64,000 nucleotides of DNA from Diplodia intermedia (lineage: Eukaryota; Ascomycota; Dothideomycetes; Botryosphaeriales; Botryosphaeriaceae): positions 186,001 to 250,000 of the forward strand of contig JAKEKT010000049.1 in assembly GCA_021495925.1 (NCBI GenBank). The letters are read 5' to 3'. Made by a program: the position numbers and the translations under genes. Numbering within the stretch: the first letter of the stretch is position 1; every line of letters starts with the position of its first letter. The notes below the pieces were generated by a model, which was not told the DNA's origin, did no database searches, and worked only from the letters and a program-made list of their open reading frames with translations. Shown piece after piece: positions 1-12,308 of this stretch.

Positions 1-2372
1 GGAGTTTGAGCTCTGAGAGATCCGAAGGTAAGACCTTGAGATAAGGCCTAATAAGAGGAAGTACGATGCTGTGGGTATCGGCCACCGAGAGATACGTCGT
101 CGCCGAAGAGACAAACTGGGCGGCTGCTTCTCGGATCCAAATGTTCGGGTGCATGGTGAGGCGGGCAACTATGTCAACCAGCTCCCATATTCGTGCGCGT
201 TGAAACAGTCCCAGCTGAGCCATGGACGAAAGCGATCTGAGAACCCTGTCGACCACAAACTCTTCCGGGTCGGTCAAGGCCTGCACCATCAGCGGAAGAA
301 TGAATTCTTCCAAACTTGCACCACCAACGTAGGTACCGACGCCAACAATGGTCTCAAAGAATGCACATTTGAGCATCCAGTCTCTGTCGTTCAGATAGGT
401 ATTTAGGTGACTGAGGATAACGTCGTTCGCTTTGGCGCTTCCGAAGAAGACGCAAAGGCTAGACACGGACCCCAAAAAGGCCCTACGGACAGAAGGGTCA
501 TTGTCGGTAAGCAAAGCCTTGGTCTGTGCCTCGAATTTGGCTACCAGATCCTCTCGAGAAATGTCGTAGAGGGTCTGGTAGGCTGATCGGCTCATGCTAT
601 CTTCCTCCGCCTCTGGGTCATTCGTTGGGAGCGACCCATCGGCTCTTAGAGCCTGCATCATGTCAAGGAATTGTGATGCGGTAGTGGCCAGAGTTGCAAG
701 ACAGGATGCATATGTTGCACGAAGAAGGGGGTTCGGGCTTGATTTGTGGCCTGGGAGGAAAGGCTCAAGTCTTGGCAGAATGTACTCGGGGAAAACGTAG
801 GCATTGATTGGCGAGACAACGGAGACGAGCGCGAGCTACTCCAGGTTAGCCTGGCCAACGAAGCCGATGAGCATACTTACGACTTGGGTCAGGGCCCGGA
901 GGGCAGAGACCCTAACAAGGTCGGTCTTGTCCGTAAGCAGGACGGTCAGATAGGGAAGGATGCGATCCAGTTTCGCCTCATCTGTGACACGTTCTGCGAA
1001 GGCCAGGAGGAGCTCGCACGCTCTTATGCGAGCTGTAGCCCTGGCCGTGCTTCTCACTGAAGCCGCTACTAACGTGAGGAAGATCAACGTGCCATCGTCA
1101 ACGGTGTGATGCGCGCTGTTTGCCTGGTGCCTGTAATTTGGGATGTCGATGTGAAGGGGAAATAGGTTCCCTCTCAGGGTAAACTTGCTGTTAGGAGGCT
1201 TCTGGTTATCCTGATCGTCTGGATAACCCAAGAAGTAGGTGATCTTATCGAAGTCGTTGTAGACCTTGTCGATCCTATCATCCGCTTCCCCCAGGTTCTC
1301 TGCCCCAGCGGTGACGGGTCCGCGTCCAGCCGAAGGGTCTGTCATGGAGTACATGTACTGATGTAGAAAGCTGAAGAAGTAATCTGGGAACGCCCTGTTC
1401 CGCCAGAAGTTCAAGCACTCGTCGGCGGAATATCGCTGGTTCGGATCCAGCTTGATCATGTGGGAGACCATCTCTCGGATATCAACATCCTCAATCTTTT
1501 GAAGATGTGTCATGAAAGGGTCATATTCCTCTGAGCGGTACTTGAACAGCTGGCTGAGCGAGAAGATGGGCGTTTCAAGGAAGAGCTCGGCGATCACGCA
1601 ACCAACGCTGAACATGTCCATTGCCCAGTTTACCTTCGTCGACGTGTCGACTTGGCTACCGGTGCTGAGGAAGCGTTCCGGTGCCAGGTAGCAGGTGCGG
1701 CGGCCCGACGTGTCGAAAAAGAAGGAGAAATCGGCGGGGTTGTCTTCGGGCAGATATGTAGGTTTGAAAGAGGACGAAAAGTCTGACAGGTACAGCCAGT
1801 TCCACGACGTCACGAGGATGTTCTCAGTCTTGATATCGCCGTGATAGATGTTCCTAGCATGGCAGTCTCTCACAGCACAGAGCAGCTGAAAGGCCAACCA
1901 CTTTTTCTCTATGTTCTCCAGGAACGGCCTCGTACTGCAACAGTTAGCCCGTTTCAAGGCATGGAATTGTTGAAGCAAACCTCATGCGGTCGTAAAGCGA
2001 GCTGTGCATGTACTGCCTAATTAGGAAACCGTTCGTGCTGGTCTCCAGGATGCGGTGGTACGGGAGTGCGTTTGGCACATCCGCAAGCAGCTTCCTCTCG
2101 TCTTTGCAGAACAACTGCTGTCAGCGCCGAGCTTGAGACTGTAATCAGAAGGGGCGCGTACGCAGTAAGCCAGACACGTATTCGTCCAGCTGCATGTTGA
2201 ACGGCTTCATGACGACCTTGACAACGACCAAGCCGTCCTTGTGGCGGGCGCGGATTGTTTTCATGAAGCGTGCAGTCCCGAGCGATTTCTCATAGGTCAG
2301 GTCGGCCAGCTCTGGGACATCGATGCCCGCGGCGCCGGCCGACAGCGTTGTGAGAGAGTACCCTTGACCCAT
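1..2372 (-). CDS. VPS15: VPS15 regulatory Ser/Thr kinase of the PI3-kinase complex (3' end outside window)
   Basis: Scaffold and kinase subunit that activates the class III PI3-kinase VPS34 on endosomes and autophagosomes. Four exons visible: 2372-2178, 2117-1981, 1934-881, 835-1 (continuing off the edge). The protein starts MGQGYS, a good N-myristoylation signal as known for Vps15. The kinase domain carries YHGDIKTEN (HGD instead of HRD) and DFS instead of DFG, the atypical loops usual in this family, followed by a stretch of HEAT-like helices through exon 4. The C-terminal WD40 propeller expected for the family would lie beyond position 1. The first intron donor (GTGTCT at 2177) is weak; it was chosen because it keeps the frame and the family spacing before ERKLLADVP. 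Divergent from ALG2 with 336 bp between start codons. Confidence 0.95.
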
Positions 2373-2708
2373 GGCGGATCATGTGCCGGAGGACGATAAA
2401 GGCGTAGACAGTGCCAGTTGCATGGTTCTCCGGGAGCGAGAAAGGCGCAGCCGTGGTCTGGAGCCAGGCGCCGGCGCAGCGCGGCGAGAGTTGCGGGGCG
2501 TTTGTGCAGAGGAGATGCCTCTGACGTTGTCCGACGGTGGCCGACGTGCATCACAAGCTCTCGGGCGCGCGCCTGCAGGTGGCTGCGCTGGTAGCCCTGC
2601 GTCAGTCGGCTAACCTGCCTCGGGCCAATCAGCGCGCGAGGCCACGTACGAGCCTCATTACGCAGGCCCAGCTCTGCAGCGCTTCCCGTCCCCTCCTCCC
2701 AGGCAAAA
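2373..2708. promoter_or_regulatory. Bidirectional promoter VPS15/ALG2
   Basis: 336 bp separating two divergent ATGs. No TATA box seen; the reading frames in it are not protein-like. Confidence 0.5.
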
Positions 2709-4250
2709 ATGTCCGTCGAGCGCAGGAGTGTCGTCTTCTTCCACCCGGACCTGGGCATTGGCGGTGCCGAGCGCCTCGTCGTTGACGCCGCCGTCGGTCT
2801 GCAGGATCTGGGCCACAAGGTGACCATCTTCACCTCTCACTGCGACCCGAAGCATTGCTTCGACGAAGCCCGCGATGGTAAGCCCACTACATGCTGGACG
2901 TCCTGCGTGCTGGCCCACTCATGCCACAAAAGTCAAGTATAGCTGAGCAAGCCCGCGCCATGCAAAGGAACCCTCGACGTGCGCGTGCGCGGTAACTCCA
3001 TCGTCCCGCCCTCCATCGCCGGCCGCTTCTCCATCCTCTGCGCCATCTTGCGCCAGGTGCATCTGGTGCTGCAGATTGCCTTCCTGACCCCCGAGCTCCG
3101 CCAGCTCAGCCCCGATGTCTTCTTCGTCGATCAGTTGAGTGCCAGTGTGCCTCTGCTCCGCCTGCTCTCGCCCGTCTCCAGAGTTCTGTTCTACTGCCAT
3201 TTCCCGGACAAATTGTTGGTGCAGAAGGGCGGGGCCATAAAGAGTCTGTACAGACTTCCATTTGACTGGGTTGAGAGCTGGAGCACTGGCTGCAGCGAGG
3301 TCATCGTTGTCAACAGCAACTTCACCAAAGGCGTCTTCAAGCAAGCGTTCCCGGGCCTCAAGCACCGGGACCCGGGCGTCGTCTACCCTTGCGTGGACAC
3401 GGCCGTGTCCGAGAAGGCCGAGCAGATCAAATCTGAAGAGAAGCCGCTATGGGAAAACAAGAAGATCTTCCTCAGCATCAATCGCTTCGAGCGCAAGAAG
3501 GACGTCGGCCTGGCCATCCGCGCCTACGCCGGTCTCTCCGCCGAGGAGCGCAAAGGCACCAGACTCGTAATCGCCGGTATGCCACCAACCACCACCCCTC
3601 CCCAATCCGCATAACTTCTCCCCGCTCTAACGCTTCCCGCAGGCGGCTACGACCCCCGCATCCACGAAAACAGCTCGACCTACAGCTCGCTCTGCGCCCT
3701 GGCCGACTCGTTCCAGCTCAAGCACGCCACGGCCAAAAACGTCATCACCGCCCTCGACGTCCCCGACGACATCGCCGTGCTCTTCCTCCTCTCCATCCCC
3801 GGCACGCTCAAGACCACCCTCCTCGCCTCCGCCCGGCTACTCGTCTACACGCCGCGCCACGAGCACTTCGGCATCGTCCCGCTCGAGGCCATGCTCGCCG
3901 GCACCCCCGTGCTCGCCGCCGACGAGGGCGGCCCCACCGAGACCGTCGTCGAGGGCGAGACGGGCTGGCTGCGCGACGTCGCCGCCGTCGGCGAGTGGAC
4001 CGACGTCATGCGCAAGGTCCTCGACGGCGCCGCCGGCGTCGGCGGGGATCGGTTGCGCCGCATGGGCGCCAGCGGCCAGGCGCGCGTCCACGCCGAGTTC
4101 TCAAAGGCCAAGATGGCGGAGCGCCTGCAGGGCTACATCGACGGCATCGAGGACGTCGAGAGGCCGCCCGTCGTGACCGGCGCCGTCGTGGGCGTGCTCG
4201 CGGGCGCCCTTGGAGCGGCGGTCGGCATCGGCGCGTGGTATTTGATGTAA
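2709..4250 (+). CDS. ALG2: ALG2 alpha-1,3/1,6-mannosyltransferase
   Basis: Adds the second and third mannose to the dolichol-linked oligosaccharide on the cytosolic ER face during N-glycan assembly. Exons 2709-2877, 2968-3576, 3643-4250 give 461 residues, close to the family length. The N-terminus carries FFHPDLGIGGAERLVVDAA, the GT-B start typical of Alg2. The glycosyltransferase-1 half has the E-x7-E motif in HEHFGIVPLEAMLAGTPVLA. A single hydrophobic segment at the very C-terminus (VVTGAVVGVLAGALG...) is the expected membrane anchor. Both introns are 66-90 bp with GTAAGC/GTATGC donors. Third-position GC is very high in exon 3. Convergent with the OTU gene downstream. Confidence 0.96.
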
Positions 4251-5613
4251 GATTATATATATTCCTTTTTGCTCTTTTGATTCTATGTAGATAAGACGGG
4301 GGAAAAAGGGAGAAGAACGACCCACCGCATTCCCTGAGTGTAACCGGTACTATGGCGCAAAATGCACATTCCATTCCTATGCCTTCGTACCTGGTACCTA
4401 CTTTAGTGATGACCGGATGACCCGTAACCGCTACCCAGAAATAGCGCCGCGATGACATCAGCCCAACCGTTTTTTTTTTTTTTTTTGACAGCCGGCTAGC
4501 CAGTGACTAGTGCCGAGGGCCGCGACAGCGCCGCACGATAGGAAGGCTTTCGTTCGGGACACCGATGGCGTGAGCGACCCAACGCTATTGATCTGCTAGG
4601 TTAGATCCGCGTACGAAGTATGTTTGTTCGAAAAGCTGGAAGCGTGACATTCGACCGAAAGCTAAAAAGATTCAGAATGTGTCATAGTTAGGAAAATATG
4701 CGGGAAAACATCACTTCAAATCATTCTCATTCGTCCATCCTATCGCAACCTACAGGCCAGCTTTCTACAGCAGGCCTTAGACCGGTGAACGACGGGGCTA
4801 TCGACGGTGAAACTACCTAAGAATGGCAGTTGCAGATATTGTTGGGGGAGAGACCTCCAGAACGATTCGCCGTGTTTGGCGGCTGTTGATGTGTTGCTCT
4901 CCAACCCAGAAGGTATCTGCAGAGAAGAGGAAGGAAAATTGGGCGACCGTAGAAAAGAATGCAGAATGGGTGTCCCCTACCCATACACCAAACCCAAACC
5001 TACCCCATCTTTTCCCAGGGACTTTGTGTATGCATCCCGTCCATAACAAAAAGAGGTCGTAATCTTTGAATGCCCAACCAAAACCTGATTCGTAGCACTC
5101 GACCTTGAACGCCATGTCTTGAGGAATAAAAACGGGTGGAGTCTGCCCGATGAACGAAAGGGATGTGAGATCGGACCTCTAGCGCATGCAGTCGCTTCTC
5201 CAAGAGGGAAAGACAAGGAAACAATAGGACTCTGCCCGCCCGGATTTCATGAAGAACGAGACCCCCAATGCTGCCGATGTGCTATGCCGCCGTGATGGAA
5301 CGGTACCGCCGTAGCTGGCCCGTATGCAACTGAGTGTCAGACGCAATATTTGTTGCATCAAATCAAAAGAAAACGCCGCCGCCATGCATCGCTATAAACA
5401 CCAATGCGTGATGAGAAAAAAGAAAGGAGAGCCAAGCCTCTTTGGTCATAACTGAGGCTGGCATCGTGAAGTCGGCTGGTGTGAGAGTAGTAAGATCTTC
5501 GCTTGCGAGATTATGGGGTTGGGGAGTGGGTATCTCAGGATGTCCGTGCGAGCGTGCTGTGCCGTACGCCTTGCCCTGTAGTGGGACGGGTGATGAATGT
5601 TGAAAAAAGGGCT
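4251..5613. other. Convergent intergenic region ALG2/OTU
   Basis: 1.36 kb between two 3' ends. Contains a T17 tract at 4470-4486. The frames here are short (up to about 100 codons), overlap each other on both strands and resemble no family I know, so no gene is called. Confidence 0.5.
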
Positions 5614-7184
5614 CTAGACGTAGAGGACCTTGATGCCGGCATCAAGTGAAGGGGACGTCGGGTTGGACTTTGTCATTATGGGAAGCGTCCTGGTTGCTGA
5701 GGTGTTGCCTGCAGCTTGCTGCTGTTGGCGTTCCCTGCGAGCAGCCTTTTGGGCTTGCTTCTTCATGTCCTTCTTATCCCGAGAGGATATCTTGCGGCCT
5801 TGGGGGCCAATCTGCTTCTGCGCGGTCTTGCCGGCGTGCATGTTTGCTGCCGCTTCCTCCATTTCCGGTGGAGGCTTCGGCATCGTGAGCCTGATGCGCA
5901 CAGGACCCTGCCTGGGTGCGGAAGTCGGCTTAGGTGACGGAGGTGCCGCAATGGGGTCCGCATCTGATTCCTGACTGGAGTCGGCATCCGAGTCGGGAAT
6001 CGTGACTTGGCTAGGCGCAATGCTAGGCGTGATGGTGTCACTCTGCTGCGAGCTAGCTTGGGAGGAGGGTTGTGAGTCTTGTGGGTACTCTTGAGAGGCC
6101 AGCTTCGATCCCGTACGGTCCTTGTGGCCCTTGGGCTTGAGGATGTTTCTGCTCGTCGAACTGGCCCTGGATGCACTGGTGAGGTTGTCGTGCTTGTCTT
6201 CACATCCGGTTTGACGACTGCGGCTCTTCTTAGGGCCGTATATATCATCGTCCTCACTATCAGGCTCGCGCTCTATGCTGGAGCTTTCCTGTGCAGACGA
6301 CTGGTTTCCAGAGTCCTCGTCCAGTAATCTCGACACGGCGTTGTCGATGCTGCCCTTGCACTCTTCGAGTGTCTTCCGAATGGTAGATTTGTCGGTCAAG
6401 AAAGGTAGCGACTTCATAACCACGTCAATTTGCCAGTCTTGGGCATAAGGCGTGGCCGCAAGCTTCTTCTTCTGAGCGGCCTCGGTCTCTGGACTGAGAG
6501 CCCTTTCGCGCACTTCAGGAGGGCCGTCGTGCGGCCCGTCAAGGTTACGTATTGAGGAATAGTGCTCCCAAGTCTGCGAGGCGGGTTAGTTTTCGGATGA
6601 GGCCGGGACAAGACGCGTCAACCTACGTGATAGGCGATGTGTACAATATCTCTCTTCTGCTCATCCTGGAAAGGAGTGACGTAGTATGCGAAATCTCGCT
6701 GGTAGATTTTGACGGTGACGCCGTAGGCGCGGGCAAAGGCCTGAAGCTCGACATTGTCGCCCCATGTGCCGCCCTTGGCCATGGTGTCGAGGTGACGCTG
6801 GAAGGTCTGCTCGATCTCCTCCTCGGTCGGCACCTGCTGGCTGTAAGGGGTCGAGTAGGCGCCGACGTTCTTGCGCTTGGGGTTCCTGCGGACGCCGCCA
6901 CCCGGGTTCACGCTGATGAACGACTTGAACTCGCAGGCGTTGTCGCGCATGTATTCGACGGTGCGCTCGCGGATGTCGCGGTGGGCAGCCTGGTGGCCGT
7001 ACAGCTGGTCGGACAGGGCATTGAACAGGCAGTTGCCTGGGCGAAGGGGTCAGCACAATTGCCCGGGGTGGGTTGCGGGCAGGTTGCGGGGCAAGCACTC
7101 ACCGTCGCCGAGGATTTCTGCGGCGTACAGGCCTAGGCCAGAGAGAAGAGGAAACTCGTCATCATTGCTCCGGCGAGACGGCAT
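5614..7184 (-). CDS. OTU-family deubiquitinase (OTUD3-like)
   Basis: Cysteine protease that removes ubiquitin. Exons 7184-7103, 7036-6627, 6573-5614 join to 483 residues. The catalytic triad is visible: Asp27 and Cys30 in the DGNCLFNAL motif formed exactly across intron 1, and His168 in HTWEHYSSIR formed just after intron 2. This His motif and domain order match OTUD3-type enzymes. After the OTU domain a helical segment (VVMKSLPFLTDKSTIRKTLEECKGSIDNAVSRLLDE) looks like a UBA/CUE-type ubiquitin-binding fold, then a Ser/Gln-rich disordered stretch and a Lys/Arg-rich segment near the C-terminus (RKISSRDKKDMKKQAQKAARRERQ). Substrate unknown. Start chosen at the ATG directly before PSRRSNDDEFPLL, which leaves a very short N-terminus before the catalytic loop. 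Confidence 0.9.
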
Positions 7185-7661
7185 TTTCGCAAGAGCACGA
7201 GAGGAGCGGGCGACGGGCTAGGAAATGCGGGTCATGCAGAGGACTCGGCGGGGGAGGTGGTGGAGAGGCGGGCGTGGAGGGCGCGGAAGCTCTCGCGGGC
7301 GGGCTTCACTCTGGCAGCTTCACTCCTGTTGATGATGAAAGGTCCGCAGAGGGCTGCACACGACAGGGGTCCGAGCTTGGCGCGGTCCGGTCTGACCGCC
7401 TTGGTGCGCGCCCGGGTGACGGCGGGGGCGTGTCTTTTGTGTTTGTCGATAGGCAGCCTGCGCCGAGCTCGGGCGGCTCCTCGTTCCTGCTGTGGCGGCG
7501 ATGCTGCACGCTGGCCGAGCGCGTCGTCTGACGCCGCCTATATAGCTCTCTCGCGCCCTCGATTGCTGGCGTTTGGTGCCAGGGTCACGCTTGACTTCCG
7601 ACTGACTCAACCACAACACGCGACCGCGGCCCAAGCAACTCCTCCACGCTGCTGCACCGCC
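7185..7661. promoter_or_regulatory. Bidirectional promoter OTU/DAO with TATATA element
   Basis: 477 bp between divergent starts. A TATATAG at 7539-7545 lies about 117 bp upstream of the oxidase ATG; being near-palindromic it could be read either way, but it fits the oxidase better. Confidence 0.45.
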
Positions 7662-9366
7662 ATGGCCGAAACGAGGATTGTCGTACTGGGGTAAGTGACC
7701 GTCGGCCGGCCGCGGATGAGAAGCGTTGCACCGGTGCTAAGCCTCGCCTGACCGCAGCGCCGGCGTGGTCGGCCTCACTACCGCCTTGCAATTGTCCCAG
7801 AACACCAGCTACAGCGTGACTATTGTCGCAAAGCACATGCCCGGCGACTATGATATTGAATACGCCTCGCCCTGGGCCGGTGCTAATTACCTCCCGTAAG
7901 TCCTGCTCTCCACATGTCCTACCCGTTTCGTTAGTGCCGGTTGCGGCTCTCCGCAGGCAGTCGGGGATGCACCAATTTCCCTTTTTTTTATTCTTTCTTT
8001 CAGCACCGGTTCTTGTCTCCAGGGAGCAACAAGACATATTCTCAACAAACCCTCCGTCCTCCCTTTCAATGTCAATCCAAGCCCGAAAATTGCCGTGTTC
8101 ATGCTTCTCCCCAAGATACTATCCAAAGAAGCAAAGCCAACAAGCGCTCCACTACAATATTTCTGATAATTTCTCCCCAGCGTCGGCGCCCCTGGCTCGA
8201 ACCTTGCAGAGTTTGAGAAGAACACCTGGCCGGAGCTGCAACGGCTGGCCTCGAGCGTGCCTGAGGCGCACATTCATTTCCAGGAGACCGTCTTGCACAA
8301 CCGCTCAAAAGATGTTGGGACGACAACTGGCAACTGGTTCTCGGAATTGCTGAAAACAGACCCGTGGTGGAAGGACGTGGTGCCTGATGTAAATCACTCC
8401 CTGCTGCCAGGGCCATACCGCAAACCCCCCCTTGCGGCCCCCTCCATTTCCCTCTCAGTCCCCTGAAGCCCCGAACGACAGACTCCCCGCCGCCCTGGCA
8501 CGCGCGCTGACTGGCTGTCCCCCCTAGTTCCATATCATCTCCAAGGACAAACTGCCGGAGGGCATCGACTCGGCCACCGCCTTCACGTCCGTCTGCATCA
8601 ACACGGCGCTCTACCTGCCCTGGCTCGCCGGCCAGTGCCGCAAGAATGGCGCGCAGATCCGCCGCGGCGTCGTGGGGCACGTCGCGGACGCGGCGGCGCT
8701 CCACCACAGCGGCAAGCGCGCCGACGTCGTCGTCAACTGCACCGGCCTCGCCTCGCTCAAGCTGGGCGGCGTGGCCGACTCCAACCTGTACCCCGGCCGC
8801 GGCCAGATCGTGCTGGTGCGCAACACGCCGGGCACCATGACCAGCACGTCCGGCACCGACGACGGCGAGGACGAAGCCGTGTACATCATGCAGCGCGCTG
8901 ATGGTGAGCATCATCCCGCCCTTGCCCCCTTCCTCCTCCTCCTCCTCGTCCTCCTCCTCCTCCTCCCAAGACAAAAACACCAAAAGGTTCTCTTACGGCT
9001 GACCACGCGTTACTTTTCCCTCCCCAATCAGGCGGCGGCACCATTCTGGGCGGTTGCATGCAGAAGCACAGCTGGGAGTCTCAGCCGGACCCCAACCTCG
9101 CGCAGCGCATCATGAAGCGCGCCGTCGAGCTGTGCCCGGAGCTGACGGGCGGCAAGGGCCCCGAGGCGCTCTCCATCATCCGACACGGAGTCGGCCTGCG
9201 CCCCATGCGCGAGGGCGGCCCGCGGGTTGACAAGGAGCGCATCGGGGGTGTCTGGACCGTGCACAATTACGGCCACGGCGGCTACGGCTACCAGGCCAGC
9301 TACGGCTCCGCGTACGCGGCGGTGAAGTTGGTCGACGAGATTGCCGGGTCGAAGGCGAAGCTGTGA
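7662..9366 (+). CDS. D-amino-acid oxidase, peroxisomal
   Basis: FAD enzyme that deaminates D-amino acids to 2-oxo acids with release of ammonia and hydrogen peroxide. Five exons: 7662-7690, 7758-7895, 8181-8388, 8528-8903, 9032-9366, 361 residues, normal for the family. The N-terminal Rossmann motif VVLGAGVVGLTTAL is split by intron 1. Later segments WAGANYLP, VVNCTGLAS, HGVGLRPMREGG and NYGHGGYGYQASYG (C-terminal FAD-binding signature) are all present. The protein ends in AKL, a peroxisomal PTS1 variant, which fits the peroxide-producing reaction. Intron 2 is long (285 bp) and intron 4 contains a run of TCC repeats. D-aspartate oxidase is an alternative substrate class that I cannot exclude. 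Confidence 0.94.
8928..8969 (+). repeat. TCC trinucleotide-rich tract in DAO intron 4
   Basis: Imperfect (TCC)n run inside the intron between 8904 and 9031. Simple-sequence expansion with no effect on coding. Confidence 0.8.
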
Positions 9367-9719
9367 GGTTGACGCAAGATGTTACACACCAAGTAGATGC
9401 GTCGTCATTACTGTAAATGTTGCTGAAATAAAGCGGGGAAAGTAGGGCGTCCTAGACCATCGGATGCCAGAACATAGCTCGGGTATCTTGAGCAATGAAT
9501 ATCGACGATATCGAGAATCACAATTCAAGGACACATGCATCTTTTGAGGCTGATGCGAATTAAGTCTTCTGAGTGGAACCCGCGGTGTTCACTTGAACCG
9601 CCGAATTTGATTTTGACTGCCTGTCATGCTGAAATTTGCACCCTTACAAAGGATCGCTTATGCTCTTCCACCAATTCAGTAATTCGTTTACCAGGATCCA
9701 GGTCCAGTATCGTCAAACG
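9367..9719. other. Convergent intergenic region DAO/ULA1
   Basis: 353 bp between two stop codons; holds an AATAAA at 9427-9432 that may serve DAO 3' end formation. No gene seen. Confidence 0.5.
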
Positions 9720-11585
9720 TCATACGCGTACGACCGCGGTCTTGCTTCGGACCCCATCAAAGAGGCACGTATTGTCAACTGGGATATACTGCTTCGTCAC
9801 GACTTTGATGACCTCTTGCGATACCATCCCACCAGCCAGAGCAGCGATGTTGTGGAGTTCGGCACCGCCAGCACGAGTCCTACAGTCATTGTTAGGAGTG
9901 AACAACCATCTCACATGAGGTAGTACTTACAACTCAGCGACGTACTTGCGTACAGTGCCCTGCAGCTCACTGTACTCAGAATCATCGTCGATGGAGGTGC
10001 CTGCCTCCTGGAGAAGACTATCCATGATGGCGTTCGCGATACCGAACACTTTCTCTGCATCCGAGTCCACCTCCACATCACTAGTCCCAGGGACTTGAGG
10101 AGCACCGAGGAGACCGTCTTGCTCATGTGAGCCGACAAACTTGTCCCATGCCAGGAAAGCCACATAGAGGAGGAACAGAGTATCCGGGTTCTGCAAACCA
10201 CCATAGCCAGCGAGGCTCTTTGCTCGCTCACCCCATGTGACGATGCCATTAGCTCCAGGCACAACGTGGAAACGCCTTCCACGCACAAGCTTAATATGAC
10301 CGGCATTTTTGCAAAATGCCTCTATTTCCTGAGAGGGCACAGAATCAGGCGTGCGCACGAGCTGTTGCTCAAGAGCACGGACTGTCTCGGTTACCTCTGC
10401 AAGGTCAGCGCGTGCTTTGGCCTTATAAACGTTCTGGAGCTTTATGTAGTCTGCAGACTTGGCCTTCATGTCTGGAACAGAGCCGGGTAAAGGGAGGACA
10501 CCGTGTTTGTTGTAGAACAGTGAAATGGCACGAGCGATGAGCCAGAAGCTTGCGGATGTTGACGTAAGGTTTTGGCACTCGTCGGCATTGAATACTTCTC
10601 GAACAGCACTGCTTGCCTCGGGTGGGTTCAAGCTCTTGAGTACGGCGGCGACTGCCTCGCTGAAGTTCTCCTCTCCGCCTTCGGGGGTATTTGTCCGAAT
10701 CGCGCTCGATACCAATGTCCTGAATTCAACCTTCTCCCTGTGGTTTGCCGGTGCTTTTCCGTCGTGGGTCTTCTTCCACTGCTCCAAGAAATGTAGCAGA
10801 ATCAACACGTATGGAACGTGGCCATGATCCTCGTTATCCAGAGATCCCAGATTGTTGGTATGCTCTGCAGCAAGCTGTAAGAGCTCAGGCCAGGGCGCGA
10901 GCAGCCTGAGATCTGTGGTGGATTCAGCGGGAGGGTGGGTATCGACGATGGGGAAGGTCGGAGGAAGGAGAATGGAAAAGTGGGCGTAGAACCCGATGCA
11001 GTGGACGTAGAAGGTTGGCGTGTTGGTCTTGGCGGCATGGAGGCTGATCTGCTCGAGAATCGCGGGCCGAACGGGTGCAGTGACGATTATGAGGGTGTAT
11101 GGGTCGAGCGAGGACTGTTGGCTAATCCAGGATTCAATGGGCTATGCCTTGTTAGCGGTGGCGATTCACCGGGGGCATGGCGGGCCAACCTCAGTGATGA
11201 AGTGACCCTGTACGTCGGGGTTCAGCTCCTTCAGCGACTCGCAGGTGTGTTGAGCGCGGAAGCCACCGAGGTGCTCCTCCTCAAGGAAGAAGTTCGCGCC
11301 CAAATCAGTCTCGGTAACGACGGCGGAGTCCTGGATGGTGAACTGGCCGATTCCTGCTCAACGTCAGCTCCGGTTGTGGACTGAAGCTGCGGGCAGGAAC
11401 ATACCAGGAAGGACGAGGTTCTTCAGCGTCTCAATGCCCACAACTCCCGGGCCAGAGTTGATGAGGAGAATGTGTGCATCTTCCAAAGCTTGCTGGCCAC
11501 TGGCGGCCCAGAGGCGAAGCTGCCTGTCGTACTTCTTCTCTTTGGAAGTGGGGCCTTGCAGCGGCGGGGGAGTGACGGCAGCCAT
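9720..11585 (-). CDS. ULA1: NEDD8-activating enzyme E1 regulatory subunit (ULA1/APPBP1)
   Basis: Partners with UBA3 to adenylate NEDD8/Rub1, feeding cullin neddylation. Exons 11585-11405, 11353-11190, 11141-9931, 9879-9720 give 571 residues, close to APPBP1. The start KEKKYDRQLRLWAASGQQALEDAHILLINSGPGVVGIETLKNL is the diagnostic ThiF-type fold of this subunit, followed by ESWISQQSSLDPYTLIIV and the C-terminal AGGAELHNIAALAGGMVSQEVIKVVTKQYIPVDNT, also diagnostic. As in orthologues there is no catalytic cysteine domain of its own. A GTG-initiated extension upstream is possible on paper, but the ATG at 11585 aligns with the family start. Divergent from the RKI1 locus. Confidence 0.95.
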
Positions 11586-12308
11586 GGCGAGCGACGGGGT
11601 GCACGCGCAACGAGGCGGCGGAAACGGAGGGGAGGTCTGGTACACACGCGCACGGGTGGTGTCACGGCGCTGGAGCTCTGTAGCGCGTCATCCATGCCGC
11701 AGGGCGGGGCAGTTGCCGACACACCGACGCTCGGGCCGGCCCAGCTGCTGCCGGCCATAAGGCTGTGCTGGGGCGGGGAGCTCGCGGCTCTCATGATCAG
11801 AACCACTTTCCGCCATGACATAATCCGGGGGCTAGCTTAGCAGTCCTGAGATTTTCGCACCTCTGTCTTATAAAGTTTCCGTGCGCCCCTGTCGTCGGGC
11901 TCTCCAGACCACTGCTACCATGTCCGCATCCACCGCGCCCCGAACCCACCCGGAGGACCAACCGAGACTGCCCCATGGAGCCCTTCACGAGGTGATCAGC
12001 GGCGATGGCTTCCAGCCCGGCAAAATAGCCTCGAGAGCTGCTGAAGCGGGATAAGTTGCCTCGACATTCGGGCGCTTACGATCCCCCCATCGGGCCGTCT
12101 GCCACCAGAGCGAGCCGATGACGGAAGGGCGGCTTAGTGGGGTCGCAGGTCTCGCGACGGAAGATTATTCACGCTCAACGACGTCAATTCCGTCCCATCA
12201 CCGAGCCTCCTCCTTCTCTCGTCTCTCCCACGCCCTCGGCTACTTATAGACAGCCTTGCCTGCTCGCTTCGCCCGCCCTTCTCAAGCCTCTCGCTGCCCG
12301 ACGAGTGT
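11586..12308. promoter_or_regulatory. ULA1/RKI1 divergent regulatory region with two TATA elements
   Basis: About 0.7 kb. TATAAAG at 11869-11875 sits 45 bp before a 44-codon ORF; CTTATAGA around 12240-12247 sits about 65 bp before the upstream in-frame ATG of RKI1. Confidence 0.4.
11920..12054 (+). CDS. Candidate 44-residue small ORF, unknown
   Basis: ATG in the good context CTACCATGTC, 45 bp downstream of a TATAAAG element, followed by 44 codons to TAA (begins MSASTAPRTHPEDQ, ends SRAAEAG). No domain, signal or membrane segment visible. It could be a stand-alone micropeptide, a uORF in a long RKI1 leader, or chance. I do not recognise it. Confidence 0.25.
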   Translation: MSASTAPRTHPEDQPRLPHGALHEVISGDGFQPGKIASRAAEAG

